This document shows positions 36,001 to 46,345 of a stretch of DNA of 64,000 nt, one piece after another. The translations under genes were made by a program, and so were the position numbers. The notes below the pieces were generated by a model, which saw nothing but the letters and a program-made list of their open reading frames with translations, was not told the DNA's origin and searched no databases. Source of the DNA: Antedon mediterranea (taxonomy: Eukaryota; Echinodermata; Crinoidea; Comatulida; Antedonidae); assembly GCF_964355755.1 (NCBI RefSeq), contig NC_092672.1, forward strand, positions 36,948,501-37,012,500, read 5' to 3'. Within the stretch, counting starts at the first letter, position 1. Every line of letters begins with the position of its first letter.

Positions 36001-39000
36001 TCCATTGAGATCCAGCCATTGATACCCACAGCATTGTCATTTTGTATCTCCATTGAGATCCAGCCACTGATACCCACAGCATTGTCATTTTGTATCTCCA
36101 TTGAGATCCAGCCACTGATACCCACAGCATTGTCATTTTGTATCTCCATTGAGATCCAGCCACTGATACCCACAGCATTGTCATTTTGTATCTCCATTGA
36201 GATCCAGCCATTGATACCCACAGCATTGTCATTTTGTATCTCCATTGAGATCCAGCCACTAATACCCACAGCATTGTCATTTTGTATCTCCATTGAGATC
36301 CAGCCACTGATACCCACAGCATTGTCATTTTGTATCTCCATTGAGATCCAGCCACTGATACCCACAGCATTGTCATTTTGTATCTCCATTGAGATCCAGC
36401 CACTGATACCCACAGCATTGTCATTTTGTATCTCCATTGAGATCCAGCCACTGATACCCACAGCATTGTCATTTTGTATCTCCATTGAGATCCAGCCACT
36501 GATACCCACAGCATTGTCATTTTGTATCTCCATTGAGATCCAGACACTGATACCCACAGAAATGTCATTTTTTATAGCAGTATATATTTAATTTAATAAT
36601 ATTTCTTAAAACCTAAACAATAAATATCAGAAATTTGAGGCGGAGATTTGTCTAAATGGTTAAAACCTGACCAACTGTACTGGTGGTTATGACCATATTT
36701 AGCAATTATTATATATTATTGATTTAATAATTTATACAATTACAATATTATTTTTTGCTTTTTTTGTTGACAGTATCCCAAAAGAAACCTCCAAAGATTT
36801 GAAAAATCTTTTGATTTATTTACTGAAGAAGAACGCGTCTGAACGCATAGAATGGGGTATGTATAGACTTTGTTTACAATAGAGGAGTTGTTGGAATTTG
36901 TACCTGTTCAGTATCCTGTGTAGTTAAAGCCATAAAACTATTGTATGTGCCATGATCAGTGGAACTAACAATCAAATTGCTTTAAAATGCTTTGATAGAA
37001 ATATAGAAGTGTTGACTGTCTGACCCTGCTAATTCATGGGTCATGATGTTTGTATAAATATGAGTTTCAGACCACAGAATAAATAAAATAAGTTCAACAA
37101 CATATGCATGCAACTCCTCTGTTCAGTAATATTTTGTAATGTGTTAAATGTCAAATAATAGTTATTTACTTTGACCAAACATTGGATCAAAATTAGTTAA
37201 ATGAAAAACATTACTGGAAACTGGAAACATTTTTTTTTTCTGCAGAAGTGATTAACTTGATTAAAACTTCGAAATGACCTATTCAAAGTTTTTTTAAGTA
37301 ATCTTCATAGATCATATTTTTTTTTTAGGGGGGGGGGAGGGGACAATACATCTTTATTTACCAGTATTAAGACAAATATTTTTATTACTTTATTATTTTG
37401 TTTATATTTTCAGATAGCTTCTTTACACATTCTTTCCTTACAAAGAAACATCTTGCCACAAGTAAGTTATTAGATTACAAAATATCATGCTTTTAAAATT
37501 AAAATTTGCATAAAGGTCTCTGCAACTATCTAGTAAATTGTATAGTAGATAAGCAGCTCTTAAGCCCTGTCTACACTATCAAACTAGTTTGACAAAAGAA
37601 ATGTGATGTGCCCAAATATGGTAGTGATATTCCCAAATATGGTAGTGATATAACATCATCATGACGATATATGGTCACATCACATTTTTTTGTCGCATAA
37701 AATGTTATAGTGTCCTCTTAAAATATTTTGTTGAATTTTGGATTACATTTTTTAGCCTCTCCCGTACCTGTTCCAGTCCGATGCCATTCTTTTTCCTCCA
37801 GCTCCCCTGAACTACAAGCAGTCTCCGCATCACCATTGTCTGGGATGCCAATATCCTCTCCAGAAGACAACTACTTAGTTAAGAAGAAGCATTCAATTGC
37901 TGATGCGTCATTAGTAGATGACAAATTTGGCACGCCATCAAGTGCAGGATCTGAAGTGGAACAATTAGAAGAGGTTTGTCATTGTTCATTCATTCTCTAT
38001 CTTTCTTTTTGATATGATAGTCAGGGACTAGAGCTTTTATATCCAGATTTATAGGCTGGGGGCCACAGGTATAAAAACAATTTTTTTCTGTGACCATCAT
38101 ATAGAGATTTTGTACTATTTTATAACTATTTAACAAATTAAATGTAATGTGAATGAATTACCTTAATTCATCCATGCCACTTAGAACAAATAGATTGCTA
38201 CAAGACAGAGTGTAACTTTTTTTAAATTTCTATTTCAGGACTTTGTTTTTTTAGATCCACCAAGTAATAATTCAGGTAATTAAAATGCTTTTTTAAAATT
38301 TTGCTAAAAATCTGCTTGTTTTTAATATTACCAACAGTAAAGTTAAACAATTTCAATTAAAGATAAACAAATGGATTAACAACTCATAAATCAACCATGT
38401 TAATTTATTTTCAATGAAATAGAAATATAATGTATTTCAACGATTGATTGATTTAGAAATTATGAGCAATATCTTTAATTTGATTCTATGATTTCATTTT
38501 ATTTTCAGAAAATAGTAATCAAGCGCAAAAGAAATCATCTATGTCTGGTGATTTTATTTCATTAACAAGGTGAGTAGTACCGATTTACCTCATGGTTACC
38601 ATATTAATTTTTAAAGCTCTTTCTACACTATCAAACTAGTTTGACGAAAAAAGTGTGATGTGCCCAAATATGGTAGTGATATGCCCAAATATGGTAGTGA
38701 TATGACATCATCATGTCCATATATGGGCACATCACATTTTTTTGTCACATAAAGTTTGATAGTGTAGACAGAGCTTAACAGAAGATGAATCATAGCTTAC
38801 GTGGTAAAACCTGTTTGTCTGAAACAGTGCCAATACCTAAGCCTATAGGAGATTAGTGTGAATAGATATCTTATCTTGTTATTGCTCTTTGTTTATAAAG
38901 TTTTTGTGCATGTCAATCATACAATATTCCTGTCAATGTTAATTATTGTATTTATCAACCAATCAACAAATTATCAATCAATCGATTAATCTGCTAGGAT

Positions 39001-42000
39001 TATCATATGTTATTAATTATAATTTGTAATAACAAACAAAAGTTGTGCTGGTATATGAAAATAATATTCTGAAAATGAAAATGTTATAATAATATATTAA
39101 TAAGATATATTTGACTCATTTATTTATTATTATAGTAAATAGTAAATAAATACAAAATGAATGATTAATTTATTAATTAATTTATTGTAGCAACTCACCG
39201 ATTGTTACCTTTACGATATCGCCTGGTGGTAGTCCTGTGCACATCAGCAAGCCAAATACACCAGCAGATAACAGGTTAGTCAGTCTTGGTATATAATAAG
39301 TACATACAGTACTAGACTCACAGTTGTGTGTTGTACTGTAATATTCAACACTATACATAATATACCTCAGGTCATACATAAATTTTCCGCACTTTTCCGA
39401 ACATTTGTGTCCCAAGAGACAAGTTTTAATCTAGTTGCAATACTTCAGTTCTTAAAAGATTAATTCCATTGCTATTTTGACCCAAAGAGCATTTTCTTAA
39501 ATTTAGTCCATACTTTAAGAACTAGTGAATGACAATCTGTCAGAAGATTATTGTTTGATCTAAAGCTCTGTCTCTATCAAACTTGTTTAACAAAAAAAAG
39601 TGTGCTCAAATATGGTAGTGATATGCCCAAATATGGTAGTGATATGCTCAAATATGGTAGTGATATGCTCAAATATGGTAGTGATATGCCCAAATATGGT
39701 AGTGATATGCTCAAATATGGTAGTGATATGCTCAAATATGGTAGTGATATGCTCAAATATGGTAGTGATATGCTCAAATATGGTAGTGATATGCTCAAAT
39801 ATGGTAGTGATATGCTCAAATATGGTAGTGATATGCTCAAATATGGTAGTGATATGCTCAAATATGGTAGTGATATGACATCATTGTGTCCATATTATGC
39901 ATTGTGCATATCACATTTTTTTTCCACATAAAGTTTGATTGTGTAGACAGAGCTTTAATGTGTCGGTTAACAAGCTAAATAGATTTATGTTAGTTGCCGA
40001 TCATAAACATCGGATGATTTTTCAATTTCTAGGCCTTCTAGTCTTCCAATTCAATGTAAACCATCACCCGAGTCAAAACCAATTCCTGTGCCATCTGCTG
40101 GTCAGGATATCTTCAGAGGTCAAAGTTCAACTGGCAAAACAAGTATTAATTACAGTAGAAGTGCCCCTCAGGTATTCAGTACAGAATTGCATTTGTTATC
40201 TCTGTGTGTATCTTAAAAATATATTTAGAAAATAAGCTTAATAATTATTTTAAATTAATTTCAATTTAATTTAAAAAGCCTCCAGAAATGGAGAGATGCA
40301 TTAAAATGACAAAACAAAAGCAATACATTAATATACAAAACAAAACGGAAACATGCCTTCTAGTTTTCCAATTCAAATTAATTACATCATCATAATTGTT
40401 GTTTCTTATGATCAAGTATGTATATATGCAAATGACAATAAATGGAAGTAATTTTCCACTGATGAATGAATGCTAAAAGGTCATCTCTGATTTTATCGCT
40501 AATATCTCTACGCAAAATTCATTTTGATATTTGTATTATTCCAGTTTCATACTTTGTCACACAATCCAAAAGCAACAAGTCCAGTTCTAGGCCTAGGCCT
40601 TGTGTCACCAACAAATGCTAAGGCTGGACATGGACTCATGCACCGTGTGTCAATGCAACCAGGAAGTGATCTCTGGGAACGTGCTGCAACTTTGCCATCT
40701 AGCCATATAAAAGCTGCCTCCGGTAAATGTCTTATCCATCAAGTAGTGGTCATGTATTCTTGTAAATAATTATAGGAGTTTATCCAATACCGTAACTCAT
40801 GTGCCATAAAAGGGTTGGTTAAGGGACTGGGTGAGTTATATGTATGTTGAACTTCCTGTTTGCTTATGTGGAAATAAGAATTTTCATTTCATACGCATCC
40901 AACAGCGAGTAACTCACCAGTTACACTGAAGTGAAGTGAAGCATGTTAACCAGCAAGCTACAGCTTCACTACTTCAGAGTTCAATAAGAATGTCTATAAC
41001 TATGTGCAATTTAGCCCTGAACCCCTGCACATTTATGGCTTTAATTGTCTATTTTCATTCTCTGTGCTTTATTATAGTTAAAAGTCCAAAACGAGAATCA
41101 CCAGTGGGCACTGGAAGCCCTATGTCCAGCTTGCCGCCAATCATAGGATCTCCCAGCAAGAAATCATTGGTGGAAGACAATGCCAGTTTCCAGGCACAAT
41201 CAAAGGTAAAGAAAAATGATCAACATTTTAAAGCTACACTATCAAACTAGTTTGATTATAATTATTTATGTTTCTACCTTTAACTTTTCTTTTTCAATAC
41301 ATCCAACAGCAAATAACTCATCAATTACAGGATAGAAAAATTATAGTATGCTTATAAAAAATCTCTCATTAAGAGCTTATCTGTCTACACTATCAAACTA
41401 GTTTTGTCAAAAAAAATGTGATGTGCCCAAATATGGTAGTGATGTGCTTAAATATGGTAGTGATATGACATCATAATGTCCATATATGGGCACATCACAT
41501 TTGTTGTCACATAAAGTTTGATAGTGTAGACAGAGCTTTAGGATTACAGTATATCATAAATAAATCTCATATGTCTTGTACACAGTCTTGTAGAGGAAAG
41601 TATAAGGTTACCTGCCTGATGTAAACCAGCTAGAGCAGTTAAATCCGTTCAGTATGCCTATTGCTTACTCCTGACAAGATTGTGTTTGATAACAATATAA
41701 CTCTGTATTCAGTAACAACTCACAGTTTCTAGGCTCTGATCTGACTTCTTACATAAAATTCAATATTAAATATTCACCCTCTTTCAGCCGCTAAGCATAC
41801 CATCCAATCGAAGGACAGCTCGTCGTAAAACAGTATCGGAGTGTGAAGGTCAAAGTTCTTCGTCCCACTCGAGCATAAACAAGAGTGCCAGTTCGGGGAA
41901 GCTGTCAGACCAGTTTGTGGGATTGTACAAGATTGGAAGGTCAAACTCCAACCACAGTGTTGAACTAAACGGTAAGCACATTCTCCAAGTACATATAGTT

Positions 42001-45000
42001 TATATTGTTCATTTAAATGGATTGATGTTCCCTTATGACACATAAAGCTCTGTCTACACTATCAAACTAGTTTGACAAAAATGTGATGTGCCTATATATG
42101 GACATGATGATGTCATATCACTACCATATTTAAGCACATCACTACCATATTTGGGCACATCACATTTTTGTTGTCAATCAATCAATCAATCAAATAAACA
42201 TTTATTTCTTTCATTTTCAAATTAACATTAAGAGTGTCACATCATATTGTTTTGTCACATAAAGTTTGATAGTATAGACAGAGCTTTACACGGTTTTCTA
42301 GTATTTATAAATGTTTTTTTCCCCACAGCTGGGTTTGGCAGTACCAGTAGCCCACCGTTGTTTGGTTTCAACCTCTCATCTGGGTTATCTAGCCTGTCTC
42401 GACGCAGCTCAGCACAAAGAGACAGTTCACCTTCCACTCAAGGATCCCTGCCATACACATTCGCTACGTCACCTCCTAATATGGAAGGATTCATTCAGTT
42501 CGTTGCCCCTGATCTTCCTGAGGAGACATTGCTTGAGGTATGGTTAAGCACTGTCTACCTATCTATCAATCTTTATGTGATAAAAAAATGTGATGTGGCC
42601 ATATATGGACATGATGATGTCATATCACTACCATATTTAGGCATATCAATACCATGTTTGGGCACATCACACTTTTTTTGTCAAACTAGTTTGATAGTGT
42701 AGACAGAGTTTTAAAACATTTTTTATCCTGTAAGAGTAGAATCTCAATGCTGATTGTATTAATCAACAACAACCGTATCCTTGAATATTGTTGGTATTCT
42801 AGTAGTCGACCAAACGGGTTAATGCTGCGGCCTACAACGTATTTAATCTTTATTTTGACCGGGAAAATTTATTTTCTTCCCATTGTATTAATGTGTGGAG
42901 ATTTTAATAAAATAGATAAATTGAAATTTTTTTATCCTAGCCTGAGCATACAGAAACTGTAGAGTATCTGAACAAAATGCTGGGTATAGTAGAAGCAGTG
43001 TTTGAAGTGGCTGACTCACGTACAACATCCCTGGCAGAATCACTCTTTCTTGGCAGGCCTAAAGATGGTCTAGTATTTGTCAGTGAAGCTAACAGGTTTG
43101 TTTATATTGTGTATATTTTATATATATGTGAACTTTATATATATGTGAACTTTATTCAATCAATCGTACATTTGTTATAATGGTAACCACAATAAGATAT
43201 AATATTACAGTAGATTTTTACAAAAAAACAAGACCAATATAAATATTAATTACAAAATATATACAATGATTATTTACAGTAATGATAAAAATAAAAATTA
43301 ATTGTTTATATTGAATATTATTGGAAACAGAAGTTGAATAATAAAATACAGGAAAATTTAATTAGAGGTTTACAATCAATGGAAAAGATGAAAACATATA
43401 ATATGTCTCAGACACCCTTGTTAAGATTTGTTTCCATATTTTTCTGTTTTGGGCAGGATGGTTTGTTATTGTGTTAAAGTTAATTTTTCCTTTTATATCT
43501 CTAGTCTCATAATTATGTTTCCATACCATTTTTCTTGTTTTGCTATTCTTTATATATGACTGTCACCATGTTTCTACAATGTCACTATCTTTTTAAAAGA
43601 AACAAAACACAGTATTATAGAGTCTGGATCTTATTCTTTTTATTAGGCAACTGGAACAGCTGTTGCTGTACCTAAAGGCATTAGAGTACCTTGAAGTTAG
43701 TTTAAATAGAGCTCGTACAGAATTTGCCTCACTGACACTAAAGCCATCTAATGCTGTTTGTACAGGTATGATTCCCTAATTAAGTTTATGCTAGTTTTAG
43801 CAGCTTCTGACATTTGACCTGTTGCCGGTTGTTTTGTGTTACGCATGTGACTTGCAATGGATAAACAATCACTCTTAATCACTCTGTCTACATTATCAAA
43901 CTTTATGTGACAAAAAAATGTGATGTGCCCATATATGGACATGATGATGTCATATTACTACCATATTTGGGCATATCTCTACCATATTTGGGCGCATCAA
44001 ACTTTTTTTACCAAACTTGTTTGATAGTATATAATGCTTTCATTTCAGTTGTAAACAAACTCCATGGTTACTACAAAGAATGCTTGCACAAAACAAAGGA
44101 AATGTACGACAGAAATTTGCATGAATCTCCAAAAATCGTAGATGAAAAGAATCCAATCAGAGCGGAGCAGCTAATGTACAGCTATGCTGTTGACCTGTGT
44201 CTCACCACTGCCCTGGATGAGCACACTGCAAATGATGGCAACCTCCAGGTAAGCCTTAATGCTATAAACAGTAATTAGCTTAGACTTGTTATTTATAGTG
44301 TGCTCATGACATTGTATCATTTTCTTATATGAATAATATGACTTTATTACCATACAATATTTTAATTTAAATCAAAGAAATTTAAATATATTAATTATTT
44401 TCTTATTAAGTTGCCGCCTCCAACCAGCTGCATATTTTACAGTTATGCAGAAGTCATAAGCTTTCAGTTGCATTTCCCTTGATTTCTTTTTTTTCTTTCC
44501 ATTTCTCCCCCTTTTCTTTGTTCTTTGAGTCTCAATGTCTCTTTGAGTCTCAATGTCTCTTTGAGTCTCAATGTCTCTTTGAGTCTCAATGTCTCTTTGA
44601 GTCTCAATGTCTCTTTGAGTCTCAATGTCTCTTTGAGTCTCAATGTCTCGTTGAGTCTCAATGTCTCTTTCAGTCTCAATGTCTCTTTCCATCTCAATGT
44701 CTCTTTGAGTCTCAATGTCTCTTTCAGTCTCAATGTCTCTTTCAGTCTCAATGTCTCTTTCAGTCTCAATGTCTCTATGTTTATAGATGAATAACTATAC
44801 ATTAATCGTACTGTCTTTTTTCATTAGTGTATCTCAAGATATAAAACTGGACTAATGTTAATAAACGGCCTGCTTCTTGGTCAACAGTCTGAATCTACTG
44901 ATGTGTCAGTTCTTCAACGTTGTAAGTATATTATATGTTGTTATTTATGTTTTATTATTATATATCTATCTGGGTTTAGCCGGTGAGTGGTCATAGCCAT

Positions 45001-45412
45001 TACGCCACTGTGTACTACTATAATCAGACTTTTTCTGACCCTCGTATATTTTATATACACTAAAATAAATAAATTAAAGAAAAAAATAAATCTCAAGTGT
45101 GAAACTTTAACCATCACTTAAAAAAAAAAAAATGTTCTAAGTTAGGTCAGATGTCATGAAGGAGAGTGCCAAGGTCTGGTTGTTTTTAGTCTCATCCCAT
45201 CAGAACCGGCCAAATCTAGTTTACAATAAGAGCAGTACTGAAAAATAAAACCTTAATCATTTGAATCAATAAGTTTTATGAGTGTCATAAATGTGCTATA
45301 TCGTAAATTACATTATTAAATAATGATTACATGGTTTCTTTTTACAGACAAGCAGGTCGTTGACCAGAGACTTGTATACCTAGAAAGGCAAGTACAATTG
45401 CCTGTCTTATAA
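30040..45412 (+). CDS. ULK1/2: ULK1/2 (Atg1-type) autophagy-initiating Ser/Thr kinase
   Basis: 24 exons join in phase to 901 residues: 30040-30129, 30281-30370, 30768-30809, 32821-32890, 33118-33168, 33335-33460, 33926-33999, 34514-34674, 36774-36856, 37414-37461, 37756-37973, 38239-38275, 38509-38569, 39191-39274, 40033-40171, 40545-40722, 41078-41205, 41788-41971, 42329-42537, 42941-43095, 43647-43765, 44049-44248, 44828-44921, 45348-45412. The kinase domain opens [16 protein letters not shown]; Lys38 (VAIK), HRDLKPQN (Asp130), DFGFARS (Asp158) and APEVIMS are intact, so it should be active. A Ser/Pro-rich middle follows, with a likely LC3-interacting motif FVFL (353-356) after acidic residues and [10 protein letters not shown]. 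The C-terminal EAT region (about 675-901, [12 protein letters not shown] onward) is where ULK kinases bind ATG13 and FIP200. One invertebrate gene probably corresponds to both vertebrate ULK1 and ULK2. Introns are full of MITE-A copies and minisatellites. Confidence 0.96.
32170..32319. mobile_element. MITE-A copy 4
   Basis: TAAAGCTCTGTCTGCGCTAT at left, CTACCATATTTGGGCACATC in the core, and TTTGATAGTGTGGACAGAGG at right, within ULK intron 3. Confidence 0.85.
34091..34440 (+). mobile_element. tRNA-derived SINE type C, copy 2, split by MITE-A
   Basis: The 5' part (34091-34170) carries A-box-like TAGCTTGGTAG and B-box GTTCAATCC. The body resumes after the MITE at about 34336 (CTCAAATGAGAGATTTTTTA ... 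TTATTTGCTGTTGGATGT). Comparison with 16645 shows the MITE as an insertion. Confidence 0.6.
34171..34335. mobile_element. MITE-A copy 5, inside SINE type C
   Basis: The degraded left end (CTACTCCACTATTAAACTTT), two core units, and TTTGATAGTGCAGACAGAGC at right mark this copy within ULK intron 7. Confidence 0.8.
34905..36575. repeat. 48-bp satellite array in ULK intron 8
   Basis: About 33 copies of a 48-bp unit (TCCATTGAGATCCAGCCACT, then GATACCCACAGCATTGTCAT) occur with period exactly 48 from about 35041. Marked variants (CCATTGATA, CCACTAATA, one GATACACAC) recur in blocks, indicating amplification of several units at a time. No unit contains a stop in several frames, so frames over 500 codons appear on both strands. 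These are artefacts: the array sits between ULK exons 8 and 9. Confidence 0.95.
37560..37721. mobile_element. MITE-A copy 6
   Basis: TAAGCCCTGTCTACACTATC at left, two AAATATGGTAGTGATAT units, and a degraded right end (GTTATAGTGTCCTCTTAAA), ending 34 bp before ULK exon 11. Confidence 0.85.
38611..38779. mobile_element. MITE-A copy 7 (near consensus)
   Basis: TTAAAGCTCTTTCTACACTA at left, two AAATATGGTAGTGATATG units, then CATCATCATGTCCATATATG and TTTGATAGTGTAGACAGAGC at right. This is one of the best preserved copies and lies in ULK intron 13. Confidence 0.9.
39561..39958. mobile_element. MITE-A copy 8 with 13-unit core expansion
   Basis: Standard MITE-A ends enclose about 13 copies of the 21-bp unit GCTCAAATATGGTAGTGATA(T) at 39605-39880, versus two in typical copies. 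The units are nearly identical, so the expansion is recent. It lies in ULK intron 14. Confidence 0.92.
40858..40935 (-). mobile_element. SINE type C, 3' fragment
   Basis: The minus strand reads CTGGTGAGTTACTCGCTGTT then GGATGCGTATGAAA, matching the 3' body of the copies at 16645 and 34091. Confidence 0.45.
41268..41380 (-). mobile_element. SINE type C, 3' half adjoining MITE-A
   Basis: On the minus strand this reads as AATGAGAGATTTTTTATAAG through TTATTTGCTGTTGGATGT, very like 34336-34440. As there, it directly abuts a MITE-A copy. Confidence 0.6.
41371..41542. mobile_element. MITE-A copy 9
   Basis: GAGCTTATCTGTCTACACTA at left (slightly altered), two core units, TTTGATAGTGTAGACAGAGC and TTTA at right; ULK intron 17. 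A stray left-end fragment (CTACACTATCAAACTAGTTT) lies at 41234. Confidence 0.88.
42043..42289. mobile_element. MITE-A copy 10 with internal insertion
   Basis: TAAAGCTCTGTCTACACTAT and two core units are followed by about 65 bp of foreign sequence starting (AATC)n and containing AAATAAACATTTATTTCTTT, then the right arm (TTTGATAGTATAGACAGAGC). The insert resembles a reversed retroposon 3' tail. The copy ends 40 bp before ULK exon 19. Confidence 0.8.
42544..42714. mobile_element. MITE-A copy 11
   Basis: It begins 7 bp after the end of ULK exon 19 (TTAAGCACTGTCTACCTATC), so it lies against the splice donor. Right end TTTGATAGTGTAGACAGAGT. Confidence 0.85.
43874..44040. mobile_element. MITE-A copy 12
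   Basis: TTAATCACTCTGTCTACATT at left and a degraded right end (TTTGATAGTATATAATGCTT) that runs into the acceptor of ULK exon 22 at 44049. Confidence 0.8.
44522..44782. repeat. 18-bp minisatellite in ULK intron 22
   Basis: About 14 copies of TCTTTGAGTCTCAATGTC, with GAGTC, CAGTC and CATC variants. An 18-bp period leaves several frames open, so the repetitive frames here are not genes. Confidence 0.92.
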
Positions 45413-45702
45413 CAGTGTCTGTCTTTGCTCTATGGATAGATGAAGTCCATGGTTTAGGTACCTACCTAACAGGTGAACTCAAAGGACTGAACTGGTAGAT
45501 GAAACAGGGAAATAGAAGCCATCTGATTGGTTCGGCTAGCTTGTGATGCAGAAAACATTGCCGTGTTAATTATAAGAAAAAGAGAATTGATTGTTAGCCT
45601 AGAAGGTTTGCTTCAAATGTGGGAAGAGGTGTAAAACAAACACTATATGACCAGATGAAGGCAAAAACATTGTCAACAAACCTGTTGTGTAAATATTATT
45701 AG

Positions 45703-45708
45703 AATAAA
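45703..45708 (+). promoter_or_regulatory. Poly(A) signal AATAAA, ULK gene
   Basis: First AATAAA after the ULK stop, about 290 bp downstream, with a second overlapping region at about 45709-45715. Confidence 0.5.
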
Positions 45709-45828
45709 AATAAACACTGTTTTTAATATGTAAATTAAGTATAAAAACATATGTACTAGCTACTAAAGAAGATTACATTTCTGTGTTTAAACTGTACAAT
45801 TTTCTAAATATTTTATTAACTCAAATAT

Positions 45829-46345
45829 AATGATGGTTTCATCCATTAACAGTTTCCCCATAAGGAGGTTGTATGGTGGATAATGATGGTTTCATCCATT
45901 AACAGTTTCCCCATAAGGAGGTTGTATGGTGGATAATGATGGTTTCATCCATTAACAGTTTCCCCATGAGGAGGTTGTATGGTGGATAATGATGGTTTCA
46001 TCCATTAACAGTTTCCCCATGAGGAGGTTGTATGGTGGATAATGATACAGCATTCATCCATTAACAGTTTCCCCATGAGGAGGTTGTATGGTGGATAATG
46101 ATACAGCATTCATCCATTAACAGTTTCCACATGAGGAGGTTGTATGGTGGATAATGATACAGCATTCCTGTGCTATGTTTCCCCATGAGGAGGTTGTATG
46201 GTGGATAATGATACAGCATTCATCCATTAACAGTTTCCACATGAGGAGGTTGTATGGTGGATAATGATACAGCATTCCTGTGCTATGTTTCCACATGAGG
46301 AGGTTGTATGGTGGATAATGATACAGCATTCCTGTGCTATTTCAC
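45829..46345. repeat. 53-bp minisatellite downstream of ULK
   Basis: Nine or ten units share GAGGTTGTATGGTGGATAAT and TTTCATCCATTAACAGTTTC. The first units have period 53; later ones carry ATACAGCATTC or CTGTGCTATG variants in alternation. Confidence 0.88.

Noticed and set aside
34929-36591. Open frames of 514-546 codons on both strands with a 16-residue repeat
   Set aside because: Produced by a 48-bp satellite inside ULK intron 8; flanking exons 8 and 9 splice cleanly around it.
39551-39931. Repetitive frames (KYGSDML-type repeat)
   Set aside because: They translate the 21-bp core array of MITE-A copy 8 in ULK intron 14.
44464-44802. Repetitive frames on both strands (QRDIET / SQCLFE repeats)
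   Set aside because: An 18-bp minisatellite in ULK intron 22.
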